A stretch of DNA of 64,000 nucleotides. Source: Chionoecetes opilio. Lineage: Eukaryota > Arthropoda > Malacostraca > Decapoda > Majidae. The stretch lies in NCBI GenBank assembly GCA_016584305.1, contig JACEEZ010011893.1, positions 338,326 to 402,325 on the forward strand, written 5' to 3'. The notes below the pieces were generated by a model that ran no database searches, was not told where the DNA came from, and saw only the letters and a list, made by a program, of their open reading frames with translations. Positions within the stretch are counted from its first letter, which is position 1. Each line of letters starts with the position of its first letter. Both the position numbers and the translations under genes were made by a program. Of the stretch, positions 56,701 through 63,368 are shown piece after piece.

Positions 56701-59310
56701 GCACAACGTCACTGACACTGAGACATAACGGACTACTACGTCACTGACACTGAGACACAAACGGCACAAGTCACTGGACACATGGACTGAACGTCACTGC
56801 CACTGATTGGACTGACTGACTGACACTGAACGGACACTGCACTGACACTGATGGACTGAACGGACACTGCACTGACACTGATGGACTGAACGGACACGCA
56901 CTGACACTGATGGACTGAACGGACACACTGACACTGATGGACTAACGGACACTGCACTGACACTGATGGACTGAACGGACACTGCACTGACACTGATGGA
57001 CTGAACGGACACGCACTGACACTGATGGACTGAACGGACAAGGCACAGACACTGATGGACTGAACGGACAAGGCACTGACACTGATGGACTGAACGGACA
57101 CTGCACTGACACTGATGGACTGAACGGACACTGCACTGACACTGAGGGACTGAACGGACACGGCACTGACACTGATGGACTGAACGGACACTGCACTGAC
57201 ACTGATGGACTGAACGGACACGCCACTGACACTGAGGGACTGAACGGACAAGGCACTGACACTGATGGACTGAACGGACACTGCACTGACACTGATTTAC
57301 TGAACGGACACGGCACTGACACTGATGGACTGAACGGACAAGGCACTGACACTGATGGACTGAACGGACACGGCACTGACACTGATGGACTGAACGGACA
57401 AGGCACTGACACTGATGGACTGAACAGACAAGGCACTGACACTGATGGACTGAACGGACAAGGCACTGACACTGATGGACTGAACGGACACTGCACTGAC
57501 ACTGATGGACTGAACGGACACTGCACTGACACTGATGGACTGAACGGACACTGCACTGACACTGATGGACTGAACGGACACGGCACTGACACGCCACTGA
57601 CAGGTGTTCATGGACCTTAATGATCTCGGCCCTAAAATTAGAGTTCAAAAAATGTTGTTTCTTCATCTCCCACCTAACTATAATTATCCTCCCGCCCCCC
57701 CTGTGTGCCCCCTAACCCCGCCCCCTGCCCCCCAGGGTGCGCGCCATGGGGTCCTGCGCCCTGAACCTGTGCCAGGTGGCGGCGGGGGGGGCGGACGTCA
57801 CTATGGAGTTTGGCATCCACGCCTGGGACACGGCGGCGGCGGCAGTGGTGGTGACGGAGGCGGGGGGCGTCATGCGGGACACACTGGGTAAGGGGGCGCC
57901 AGGGGGAGGGGCCTTATGCTTTACTAGCCTTGTTTTTTTAGGGGTTTTTTTAGGTTCTTTTTTTGGGGTGGGTTAGGGTTTTTTTTTTTTTTCTTTTGCA
58001 TCAGTATTATTTTTTTTTTGAGGGGGCAGGCCCAGGGGGGGGGGAGGGGGAGGGGCCTTCTGCTTTACTATCCTTTAATTTTTTTAGGGGGTGGATGTTT
58101 CTTTTTTTTTCTTCTTGATTATGTATAGTTTTTTTTTATTTCATTATTGCTATTTTGTTTTTGTTTTTTATTATTCTAATTCTTTTTGGTTTTTGCGTGT
58201 GTGTGTGTGTATGTATTCATCTAGTTGTTGTATTTTACAGGGCCAGAGCAATGCTTGTATGGCCCCGTCTCCATATCAACATTTTTATAATTCATCCTTA
58301 GTGGTTAGTGTTAGGGGAAGCCACCACCCCGGCTAACACCAGTACCCATTCACTGCTGGGTGGACAGGGGCTCGGGTTTTAAGGAAACAGCTCATCTGTT
58401 TCCGCTCCGCCCGGGGATCGAACCCGGGCTTCTCGGTTGTGAACCGAGCGTGCTTCCCCTACACTACGGAGTGTGTGTGTGTTGTAGATGTGTGTGTGTG
58501 TGTGTATGTGTTGTAGATGTATGTGTGTGTGTGTGTGTTGTAGATGTGTGTGTGTGTGTTGTGTTGTAGATGTATGTGTGTGTGTGTGTGTTGTAGATGT
58601 GTGTGTGTGTGTGTGTGTGTTGTAGATGTATGTGTGTGTGTGTTGTAGATGTATGTGTGAGTGTGTGTATGTATGTGTGTGTGAGTGTATGTATGTGTGT
58701 GTGAGTGTGTGTATGTATGTGTGTGTGTTGTAGATGTGTGTGTGTGTGTGTTTTGTAGATGTATGTGTGAGTGTGTGTATGTATGTGTGTGTGTGTGTGT
58801 TCTGTAGATGTATGTGTGAGTGTGTGTATGTATGTGTGTGTGTGTGTTGTAGATGTGTGTATGTGTGTGTGAGTGTGTGTGTGTGTGTGTTGTAGATGTG
58901 TGGTGTGTGTGTGTGTGTGTTGTAGATGTGTGTGTGTGTGTGTGAATGTAGTTTTTAATAATACATACTATATACACACACAAACACTTCAAATAACCAG
59001 AAATGAAATATATGTGTAAATATAAATAATAAAGAAAATTAAACTAATGAACGTAAAAATAAAAAAAAAGTCAAATTTAAAAAAAAAAAAATAATAGTTA
59101 GACTAAAAGCACCCCCAAAAAAAACGCACACACACACACACACACACCACACGACCCAATCTGACCTGACCTGACCACACACACCCAGGTGGGCCGTTTG
59201 ACCTGATGCGTCGGCGCGTGCTGTGTGCCGCGACCCCCGAGCTGGCCGAGGCGGTGGCCAAGGAGCTGCATCAGTACCAGCCCACTCCTGACGGCGACCT
59301 GCTGCCCTGA
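39323..59310 (+). CDS. IMPA1: Inositol monophosphatase gene (IMPA1-like), multi-exon, with three alternative copies of one exon
   Basis: The gene would encode a cytosolic Mg-dependent phosphatase that removes phosphate from myo-inositol monophosphates to regenerate inositol (known family role). Exons seen: 39323-39388, 42239-42372, 45218-45323, then one of 52135-52286, 53017-53168 or 57736-57887, and 59189-59310. All have AG/GT-type borders and compatible phases except that the exons expected between 42372 and 45218 are not found. These should encode about residues 68-165 of the human enzyme, with the metal-binding GEE and DPIDGT motifs. The three alternative exons are the same length and phase, and only single use keeps the frame. 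The coding exons are GC-rich against AT- and repeat-rich introns. The family call is firm. Whether the locus is complete is open. Confidence 0.9.
39525..39770. mobile_element. Palindromic MITE, copy 1
   Basis: Starts ATAACACTATAGTCGCC and ends with the inverse. The two arms of about 120 bp are complementary (GCCACTGCACTAATGTCGCC and its reverse; TGTATGTGCCACTGAAG and its reverse). Non-coding. It lies in intron 1 of the IMPA1-like gene. Confidence 0.85.
39771..40524. repeat. Intron 1: TTAGG-like tract and simple repeats
   Basis: Interstitial TTAGG-like repeats at about 39983-40080, a TTCC run at 40290-40328, an ATT run at 40350-40390, and TCC runs at 40398-40430. No gene. Confidence 0.8.
40525..41220. 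mobile_element. Inverted-repeat element with a TTAGG-like core
   Basis: The arms of about 115 bp (40525-40641 and 41104-41220) are inverse copies (GGTAAATTTACAGATGAACA outside, CGGCTAACCGTTTCTGTCGC inside). The core of about 400 bp (40680-41065) is made of GGTTAGGTTAGG, GGTATAGGTTAGG and AAGGCTAGG units, close to the arthropod telomere repeat TTAGG. Nearly identical 28-bp direct repeats (AATAATGGCTTG...CAGGCTTT) flank it at 40497-40524 and 41221-41248. Confidence 0.8.
41400..42210. repeat. 22-bp AT-rich minisatellite in intron 1
   Basis: Unit AATCCCTATATAAACCTTAA plus AT, nearly perfect at about 41850-42085 and more diverged on both sides. It ends shortly before exon 2. Confidence 0.92.
42239..42372 (+). 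CDS. IMPA1: IMPA1-like exon 2
   Basis: Follows CCCCAG. Encodes [20 protein letters not shown], then [17 protein letters not shown] and AFPDH. The K-x-S-x-VDLVT segment is the conserved N-terminal signature of the family. The donor is AA|GTGCGT, so the exon ends in phase 2. The next expected residues (FIGEE, metal binding) are not found downstream. Confidence 0.93.
42414..42578 (-). mobile_element. SINE fragment (tRNA head missing)
   Basis: In reverse orientation this is the SINE body (CACCCCGGGAGGCGGGTCAC, GCTAACACCC, CATTCACTGCTGGGTG) and the tail (CCAGGGCCTGAGCTACACTG). It ends in a TG run at 42578. Confidence 0.8.
42597..43230 (-). mobile_element. LINE 3'-end fragment
   Basis: The reverse complement translates to recognisable pieces of a non-LTR polyprotein C-terminus: [40 protein letters not shown] and DHTSVAQA, ending in ACAACTAGGTAAATAC repeats. 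Stops and shifts make it a fossil. Its 3' tail resembles the tails of the SINEs in this window. Confidence 0.75.
43231..44328. repeat. Intron sequence with (TC)n and GT-rich tracts
   Basis: (TC)n segments at 43321-43480, and GTGTGGGG-rich sequence at 43650-43960, whose open frames are compositional. T-rich sequence at 44085-44210. No exon of the expected missing IMPA1 region was found on reading this stretch in all three plus frames. Confidence 0.75.
44329..44770. mobile_element. Possible hAT-type element remnant
   Basis: The right edge reads AAAAAGTTTGAAGACCACTG, whose complement CAGTGGTCTTCAAACTTTTT is a common hAT end. The left edge CAGTGGGCCGCC matches only in the first six bases and no 8-bp duplication is evident. 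(GA)n at 44388-44406 and a TATG-rich part near 44590 lie inside. Confidence 0.35.
44773..45190. repeat. 27-bp minisatellite (CTATACCTAGCCTTACTATA)
   Basis: About 13 copies of a 27-bp unit and a longer variant with an extra CTATCCTATATA segment. It ends about 28 bp before the IMPA1-like exon at 45218. Confidence 0.92.
45218..45323 (+). CDS. IMPA1: IMPA1-like later exon
   Basis: Follows CCTGGACAG. It encodes [20 protein letters not shown] then [15 protein letters not shown], matching the ITKSLLVTELGSS...PVHG region of the family. The donor is GG|GTGAGT, leaving two bases of a Gly codon (phase 2), which any of the three following exons can complete with its first base. Confidence 0.93.
45355..45645 (-). 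mobile_element. Full-length tRNA-Val-derived SINE
   Basis: On the minus strand: tRNA head from 45645 (GGTACTCCGTGGTGTAGGGG, B box GGGTTCGATCC), body, and tail ending TTAAAATACAACTAGATGAA. About 290 bp. Adjacent to a (TG)n run at 45330-45357. It lies in the intron after the 45218 exon. Confidence 0.88.
46113..46490. mobile_element. Palindromic TA-flanked MITE nested in the pogo-like element
   Basis: The arms are complementary for about 180 bp each (TAGTCTATTTT ends, then GCAGTAAGGAAGCCACGCCC and its inverse, CAGCTGATTGGTGCATTCC and its inverse). TA is present at both edges, as for mariner-type insertion. The centre is at about 46300. Confidence 0.85.
46600..46850. repeat. Dispersed repeat
   Basis: Begins ATAAGAACATAAGGAAGCTA and continues through CATCCATGAATTTATCCAGA and CCCTATTTGTGAACCAGTTT. 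I recognise this as a common crustacean dispersed repeat but cannot assign a class. It is non-coding. Confidence 0.5.
46938..47139. repeat. (TC)n microsatellite and T run
   Basis: (TC)n at 46988-47041 and a 20-base T run near 47084-47103. No gene. Confidence 0.9.
47385..47645 (-). mobile_element. tRNA-Val-derived SINE with alternative tail
   Basis: Head at 47645 on the minus strand (GGTACTCCGTGGTGTAGGGG, CAC anticodon arm, B box GGGTTCGATCC), body as in other copies. The tail is TACAGTGGAGATCCATCTCA followed by GCTGCGTCGATAACTGACGA, different from the tails at 45355 and 58212. This shows that two SINE subfamilies share one head. Confidence 0.85.
47845..48010 (-). pseudogene. piggyBac transposase C-terminal Cys-rich domain
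   Basis: The minus strand reads [20 protein letters not shown], then [20 protein letters not shown] and [13 protein letters not shown], then stop. CxxC, RxxTRYxC and CxxGLCxxPCF are the zinc-binding motifs that let piggyBac transposases recognise their ends. A longer frame in the other register (48171 downward) is a shadow. Confidence 0.8.
48100..48243 (-). pseudogene. piggyBac transposase N-terminus
   Basis: ATG at 48243 on the minus strand, [20 protein letters not shown] followed by [11 protein letters not shown] and three CDDS-type repeats, then a stop near 48108. The acidic N-terminus is typical of piggyBac transposases. The stop and the missing DDD core show that this is not functional. 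Confidence 0.7.
48565..49205. repeat. 44-bp minisatellite inside the piggyBac element
   Basis: About 14.5 copies of a 44-bp unit (GCCCACGTAGATCTGCGTCG then CCGGCACTGGGGGTGACGCG and CCCT). One more unit remains at 50094-50143 beyond the solo LTR and runs straight into the TTAA end, so the unit is the subterminal sequence of the element. Open frames here are repeat-driven. Confidence 0.95.
49206..50093. mobile_element. Solo LTR, 888 bp, with CTGG target duplication
   Basis: Begins TGTAGTGCCCCCCCTT and ends CGCTTTACA, with TGTA...TACA ends. Flanked by CTGG at 49202-49205 and 50094-50097. Removing it joins GCGTCG-CTGG to CACTGGGGGTGACGCG, exactly a minisatellite unit. No coding content. Confidence 0.85.
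50157..50412. other. AT-rich intron sequence with short TG run
   Basis: A CAT triplet run at 50248-50270 and (TG)n near 50340-50370. No gene. Confidence 0.7.
50413..50656. mobile_element. Palindromic MITE, copy 2
   Basis: Starts TAACACTATAGTCGCC and ends GGCGACTATAGTGTTA. The arms are complementary over about 115 bp. Same family as 39525-39770, with the central spacer in opposite orientation. Confidence 0.87.
50657..51148. other. Intron sequence with short pentanucleotide repeats
   Basis: TATTCCTATG-type repeats at 50810-50925, a TCTA run at 51065-51122. No gene. Confidence 0.7.
51149..51694 (+). mobile_element. Non-autonomous Helitron, family A, intact ends
   Basis: Inserted after A: 5' TCTATAATAATATAAGCG; 3' hairpin CCGCCC-GGA-GGGCGG (51668-51682), eight bases, CTAG at 51691-51694, then T. 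All Helitron terminal features are present. Internal GGTGATGGGTAATGGGTGAG-type tandem repeats, a T run and the GGTGGGCC/GGCCCACC pair. No Rep/helicase gene. Confidence 0.88.
51720..52035. repeat. CTCCTCCTACAACTGTTTCC tandem repeat
   Basis: About nine copies of a roughly 36-bp pyrimidine-rich unit, ending about 100 bp before alternative exon A. Confidence 0.93.
52135..52286 (+). CDS. IMPA1: IMPA1-like alternative exon A (152 nt)
   Basis: Acceptor CCCCCAG, donor GCAG|GTGTGT. Codes for [10 protein letters not shown] at the start, [11 protein letters not shown] in the middle and [14 protein letters not shown] at the end. The WD aspartate corresponds to metal ligand Asp220 of the human enzyme. 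The residue equivalent to Glu213, which contacts inositol, is His. By hand count it shares 27 of 50 residues with exon C and 24 of 50 with exon B. Confidence 0.9.
52287..53010. repeat. Intron A-B repeats
   Basis: ACTGCAGGTGTGGGTGTGTG repeats at 52285-52420, which copy the donor region of exon A several times, then GTGTTTCAGTGTGTGTGGGT repeats to 52650, AT-rich sequence, a TCC run at 52806-52875, and a CCTGACCCC-rich stretch before exon B. Confidence 0.85.
53017..53168 (+). CDS. IMPA1: IMPA1-like alternative exon B (152 nt)
   Basis: Acceptor ACCCCTAG, donor GCAG|GTGAGA. Codes for [21 protein letters not shown] and [14 protein letters not shown]. It keeps the WD metal ligand but is the most divergent copy across the substrate loop (HHTLGP in place of the usual E-x-GIH-x). 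It shares 24 of 50 residues with each of the other two. No stops or shifts. Confidence 0.9.
53169..53762. repeat. Intron B-C, first part
   Basis: (GT)n-rich sequence to 53297, then a GC-rich unique segment (53300-53560) containing inverted GTCTGGACTGGACTAGTCCG, then (TC)n at 53664-53760. No gene. Confidence 0.75.
53763..53885 (+). mobile_element. tRNA-derived SINE head (Leu/Ser-like)
   Basis: GTGTGGCGCGGGTTGGTAGA resembles an A box and GCGGTTCGAGTCC a B box, with a GGACT/AGTCC anticodon-like stem between them. The 3' part is not tRNA-like, so this is a SINE or pseudo-tRNA rather than a gene. Confidence 0.5.
54180..54965 (-). mobile_element. PIF/Harbinger-like remnant with MADF-like coding fragment
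   Basis: At about 54715-54775 the minus strand codes [20 protein letters not shown], followed by a donor-like GTAAG. This resembles the MADF/Myb-like protein of Harbinger-type elements. The plus strand near 54565-54650 also reads [16 protein letters not shown]. The left end carries CACGTATCAGTGCCGTGTG. A (CA)n tract (54235-54545) has expanded inside. The class is inferred. Confidence 0.4.
54935..56790. repeat. 35-bp satellite array, degrading to the right
   Basis: Regular units at about 54950-55210 (CACTGACACTGAGACACAAC then ACGGCACTAATACGT), becoming irregular with many small indels to 56790. The unit contains CACGGCACTGATACG, the complement of the Harbinger-like end at 54197. Some irregularity could be sequencing noise. 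Confidence 0.85.
56790..57600. repeat. 30-bp satellite array before exon C
   Basis: About 25 copies of GGACTGAACGGACAAGGCAC plus TGACACTGAT, very regular from 57050. It shares CACTGACACTGA with the 35-bp array, so one probably grew out of the other. It ends 136 bp before alternative exon C. Confidence 0.95.
57618..57690 (+). repeat. Duplicated intronic segment upstream of exon C
   Basis: CCCTAAAATTAGAGTTCAAA and TTGTTTCTTCATCTCCCACC match 54131-54182 (CCCTCAAATTAGAGTGCAAA, TACGTTTCTTCATCTGCCAT). It lies just upstream of the exon C acceptor. The other copy is about 1 kb downstream of exon B. Confidence 0.75.
57736..57887 (+). CDS. IMPA1: IMPA1-like alternative exon C (152 nt)
   Basis: Acceptor GCCCCCCAG, donor CTGG|GTAAGG, the best consensus of the three. 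Codes for [21 protein letters not shown] and [14 protein letters not shown]. It retains Glu at the inositol-contact position (Glu213 equivalent) and the WD metal ligand, so it is the version closest to the canonical active site. Confidence 0.92.
57888..58211. other. Intron C start, G- and T-rich
   Basis: A GCCAGGGGGAGGGGCCTTA segment is present twice (57899 and 58030), the second less exact, then a T-rich stretch. No gene. Confidence 0.6.
58212..58472 (-). mobile_element. tRNA-Val-derived SINE
   Basis: Head at 58472 on the minus strand, B box GGGTTCGATCC, body with an internal deletion near 58330 (part of the CCGGGAGGCGGG segment missing), tail ending TAAAATACAACAACTAGATG. It abuts a long (TG)n tract at its head. 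Confidence 0.85.
58473..58945. repeat. (TG)n with TTGTAGATG spacers
   Basis: TG runs of 10-20 bases separated by TTGTAGATGTATG or GTGAGTGTGTGTATG at fairly regular spacing. The His/Thr open frame on the minus strand is an artefact. Confidence 0.93.
59189..59310 (+). CDS. IMPA1: IMPA1-like terminal exon
   Basis: Acceptor ACACCCAG. The first two bases complete the split Gly codon left by exon A, B or C. It then codes for [30 protein letters not shown] and PTPDGDLLP, ending in TGA. GGPFDLM is the conserved family signature. Confidence 0.93.
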
Positions 59311-59391
59311 TGATGGTGATGATGATGGTGGTGGATTTTTTTTTTTTTTTTTTTAAGGAAGGTTGGAAGAAATATGGTAGTGTTACTTAAT

Positions 59392-59429
<38 letters not shown>

Positions 59430-59564
59430 AAGAAGAGACAGAGAGAGAGAAAGAAAGAAGAGACAGATAGAGCAAGAGAGAGAGTGAGAAAAAAGTTGAG
59501 CAGGAGAGAGAGAGAGAGAGAGAGAAAAAAAAAAAGTTACCCAAGCTGGAGAGAAAAAAGTTGA

Positions 59565-59601
<37 letters not shown>

Positions 59602-59823
59602 CAGTAATGAAGTGCTATATATTGTTATACTTATTCACTGCCTGGTTTTATCTTGACTCATTATTTGTATTATTCATTAGAGACATAATTAACGTATTGC
59701 AAATTATCAGAAGTATTATTAACTATCTTATTGTTGTTATATTAATTATGATGTCATTATTATTATTATTATCATTATCATAGTAATTTCAATATATCTA
59801 GCAGTGATCTATGTTGTCAGGTA
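59311..59823. other. 3' flank of the IMPA1-like gene
   Basis: A GATGATG run and T run follow the stop codon, then interrupted (GA)n at 59392-59598, then AT-rich sequence with ATT repeats near 59757-59775. The 3' UTR cannot be delimited and no clear AATAAA was assigned. Confidence 0.6.
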
Positions 59824-59872
59824 CAGTAAGTAAACCCTCTCTAATTCGAACCACTTTAATTAAATCTGGTAA
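59824..59872 (+). mobile_element. Left-end fragment of the 61137-62132 MITE family
   Basis: TA followed by CAGTAAGTAAACCCTCTCTA and ATTCGAACCACTTTAATTAA, matching the left end at 61137. It continues directly into the satellite array. Confidence 0.75.
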
Positions 59873-61130
59873 AAATTATAGGTCATTTTCTTGCCATGGT
59901 AAAATTATGGGTCATTTTCTTGCCATGGTAAAATTATATGTCATTTTCTTGCCATGGTAAAATTATAGGTCATTTTCTTGCCATGGTAAAATTATAGGTC
60001 ATTTTCTTGCCATGGTAAAATTATAGGTCACTTTCTTGCCATGGTAAAATTATAGGTCACTTTCTTTATAGTTAAAATTATAGGTCACTTTCTTTATAGT
60101 TAAAATTCTAGGTCACTTTCTTGCCATGGTAAAATTATAGGTCATTTTCTTGCCATGGTAAAATTATAGGTCACTTTCTTGCCATGGTAAAATTATAGGT
60201 CACTTTCTTGCCATGGTAAAATTATAGGTCACTTTCTTGCCATGGTAAAATTATAGGTCACTTTCTTGCCATGGTAAAATTATAGGTAATTTTCTTGCCA
60301 TGGTAAAATTGTAGGTAATTTTCTTGCCATGGTAAAATTATAGGTCATTTTCTTGCCATGGTAAAATTATAGGTCATTTTCTTGCCATGGTAAAATTATC
60401 GGTCACTTTCTTGCCATGGTAAAATTATAGGTAATTTTCTTGCCATGGTAAAATTATAGGTCATTTTCTTTCCATGGTAAAATTATAGGTCATTTTCTTG
60501 CCATGGTAAAATTATAGGTCATTTTCTTTATAGTTAAAATTATAGGTCATTTTCTTTATAGTTAAAATTATAGGTCATTTTCTTGCCATGGTAAAATTAT
60601 AGGTAATTTTCTTGCCATGGTAAAATTATAGGTCACTTTCTTGCCATGGTAAAATTATAGGTCACTTTATTGCCATGGTAAAATTATAGGTAATTTTCTT
60701 ACCATGATAAAATTATAGGTCACTTTCTTGCCATGGTAAAATTATAGGTCACTTTCTTTATAGTTAAAATTATGGGTCATTTTCTTTATAGTTAAAATTA
60801 TAGGTCATTTTCTTGCCATGGTAAAATTATAGGTCATTTTCTTGCCATGGTAAAATTATAGGTCACTTTCTTGCCATGGTAAAATTATAGGTCATTTTCT
60901 TGCCATGGTAAAATTATAGGTCATTTTCTTGCCATGGTAAAATTATAGGTCATTTTCTTTATAGTTAAAATTATGGGTCATTTTCTTTATAGTTAAAATT
61001 ATAGGTCATTTTCTTGCCATGGTAAAATTATAGGTCATTTTCTTGCCATGGTAAAATTATAGGTCATTTTCTTGCCATGGTAAAATTATAGGTCATTTTC
61101 TTCATAGTTAAAAATATGGGTCGTTTTCTT
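59873..61130. repeat. 29-bp satellite array
   Basis: About 43 copies of ATTATAGGTCATTTTCTTGC plus CATGGTAAA. Variants with CTTTATAGTTAAA occur as pairs at several places (about 60070-60110, 60530-60560, 60755-60800, 60955-61000), which suggests higher-order duplication. It lies between two copies of the same MITE left end. Confidence 0.96.
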
Positions 61131-61136
61131 GAGGTA

Positions 61137-62132
61137 CAGTAAACCCTCTAATTCAAACCACTATAATTAAAACTTCAGATAATTTGACTTGTTTCAGCCC
61201 TGTTCTAATTATTCAACAACCTGCCATAATCTGAACTGATGTTTGAATTGTCCGAGCCTTACTAGTGGGAGTCTGACCTCTCCCATGCGAGCCGGTGCTG
61301 CCTCAAGCCCTGTCCAGACCAGCGGGCTTGAGTATGCCCATGAATGGGCGGCGTGCCCGACGCTGCCAGTAGGTTATGGCGTACGGTGATGAACACGGAT
61401 TTTCACGATAAAGTTGTATCAGCGTATTTGTAAGTGGTTTAGACCAGCCAGTGGTCGGTGGGTCACTGTAGGTCTTCGGGGTAGCCATGGCAAGTTCCTG
61501 ATGTGAACAGTGTTACAGCGACTTGGGATGTGGGAGGCAAGCCTGGTGTGTGGGGGGCAAGTCTGGTGTGTGGGAGGCAAGCCTGGTGTGTGGGAGGCAA
61601 GCCTGGTGTGTGGGGGCAAGCCTGGTGTGTGGGGGCAAGCCAGGTGTGTGGGGGGCAAGCCAGGTGTGTGGGGGCAAGCCTGGTGTGTGGGAGGCAAGCC
61701 TGCTAGGGGCACACAATGTTACTTAGCCTGGCAGCGTGGAAGCTCCTCAAGCCACCGGGCACCACACGCTGATTTCCCTCAACGGGGGCTCGGGCAGATT
61801 AGCCCGTCCAATGTGCCCGATAATAGCATGCCCAACTAGCGGTCTACCTACGAATCCGTGGTCCCGGGTTTGATTCTGGCCGGGGCAGTGGTGATGAAGG
61901 CGCTATCAGTGACGCCTGAGTGCTCGGTGTACAGTAGTTAGTGCTGCATTGCAAGACTTCAGTATGAGCCATGTTTTGGTGAGTACAAGTACTACAATCT
62001 GTGCTGTTTTGGCATGTTTGAGTGACTTATTATTGTGTGGAGGAGCTAGAGGTAACCATCGGATAATTCAGACTTTCGGCTAATTTGACCCAGGCCTCCC
62101 CCTAATTGGTTCAAATCAGAGAGGGTCGACTG
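61137..62132. mobile_element. mariner/pogo-like MITE with TA target duplication
   Basis: TA at 61135-61136 and 62133-62134. Ends CAGTAAACCCTCTAATTCAA and, inverted, CAGTCGACCCTCTCTGATTT. The subterminal ATAATTTGACTTG and CTAATTTGACCCAGG also pair loosely. Inside are a 20-bp minisatellite (CCTGGTGTGTGGGAGGCAAG, 61533-61697) and a tRNA-like B box GGGTTTGATTCTGG near 61867. No transposase. Confidence 0.78.
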
Positions 62133-62344
62133 TATACAGATTCACTGCCTGTTTGTTATTGCCTTTATTATTGACCATTTCATTACAGATACATAGTTAA
62201 CATGTATCTAAAATTATCAGAAGTATTATGAACTTCATATACTTATTAATATTATTGTTATTTTCATGATGATTGTTGTGGTTGTTATTCACATATAGTC
62301 TGTTTTTTTTAACGAGATGAAAAAAGCTTGCTAGCTTACTGCCT

Positions 62345-62666
62345 GATATGTGATGCCAGGAGAAGGGAATACTATGCTGCTTCTAAATGTCAGCTGTATT
62401 TTATCATAGTTAACATATTATCAGGTAAACACAGGCATCATTTTAACCAGGAGAAGGGAATACTACACTTCTTCTTAATGTTAGCTGTATTTTATCATAG
62501 TTAACATATTATCAGGTAAACGGGATCTTCACCTAAGACCACAGGTGTCACTATAAGAATCCGGCCTACGCCACCAACGGGCGAGTTCAACCAACATCAT
62601 CAAGACCTCTATAAGCCTACAGGCGCTATAGGCTCTAACATAAAAAAAAAAAAAAAAAAAAAAAAA
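62345..62666. repeat. Tandem ~105-bp duplication followed by a poly(A)-ended segment
   Basis: CCAGGAGAAGGGAATACTA and TATTTTATCATAGTTAACAT recur at about 62355 and 62449. The second copy is followed by a GC-rich 120-bp segment ending in a 26-base A run (62641-62666), which looks like a retroposed insert. Confidence 0.65.
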
Positions 62667-62859
62667 TCATTTTTAACCAGGGGACCTTAAGATAGAATGG
62701 AATTTTTGCCTTGTTAAAAAAAATTGACTATAGTTATACTTATTAATATTATTGTTATTTTCATGATGATTGTTGTTGTTGATATCATAGTTATCCTGTA
62801 GTTATCTGTGTTACCAGGTGGGCTACTTATATTACTTACTACTATAACAGTACTTATAT

Positions 62860-63175
62860 ATACAACACCCACACCCCCACAACACACACAACACCTACCC
62901 ACACACCCACCCACCCACACACAACACACTCACACACAACACACCTACCCACACACAACACACCACCCACCCACACACACAACACACCCACACACAACAC
63001 ACCTACCCACCCACCCACAACACACCTACCCACCCACCCACAACACACCTACCCACCCACCCACAACACACACACAACACACCCACACACAACACACCTA
63101 CCCACAACACACCCACACACACACAACACACCTAACCACCCACACACACACACCCACAACACAACACACACGCAA
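62860..63175. repeat. ACACACCTACCCACCCACCC-type microsatellite
   Basis: CA-rich array with CCCA and CCTA interruptions. Open frames on both strands are compositional. Confidence 0.93.
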
Positions 63176-63336
63176 TAAAATAAATTCTTGACCTATTTCT
63201 GATATCTGTGTAGTGCAATGTCTTCTTTTTTTAGGCAACTGCAGATATGAATTTGGTGCATTATTTAGCTGTGTGACTATTTCTCTATAGCGGGATTATT
63301 ATTGTTATCAATGCACTAGGCCAGTATTTAGTCTGT

Positions 63337-63339
<3 letters not shown>

Positions 63340-63368
<29 letters not shown>

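Noticed and set aside
56736..57666. Repetitive Ser/Val/Gln/Cys open frames up to 290 codons
   Set aside because: The 30-bp satellite unit is a multiple of three, so all frames stay open by chance.
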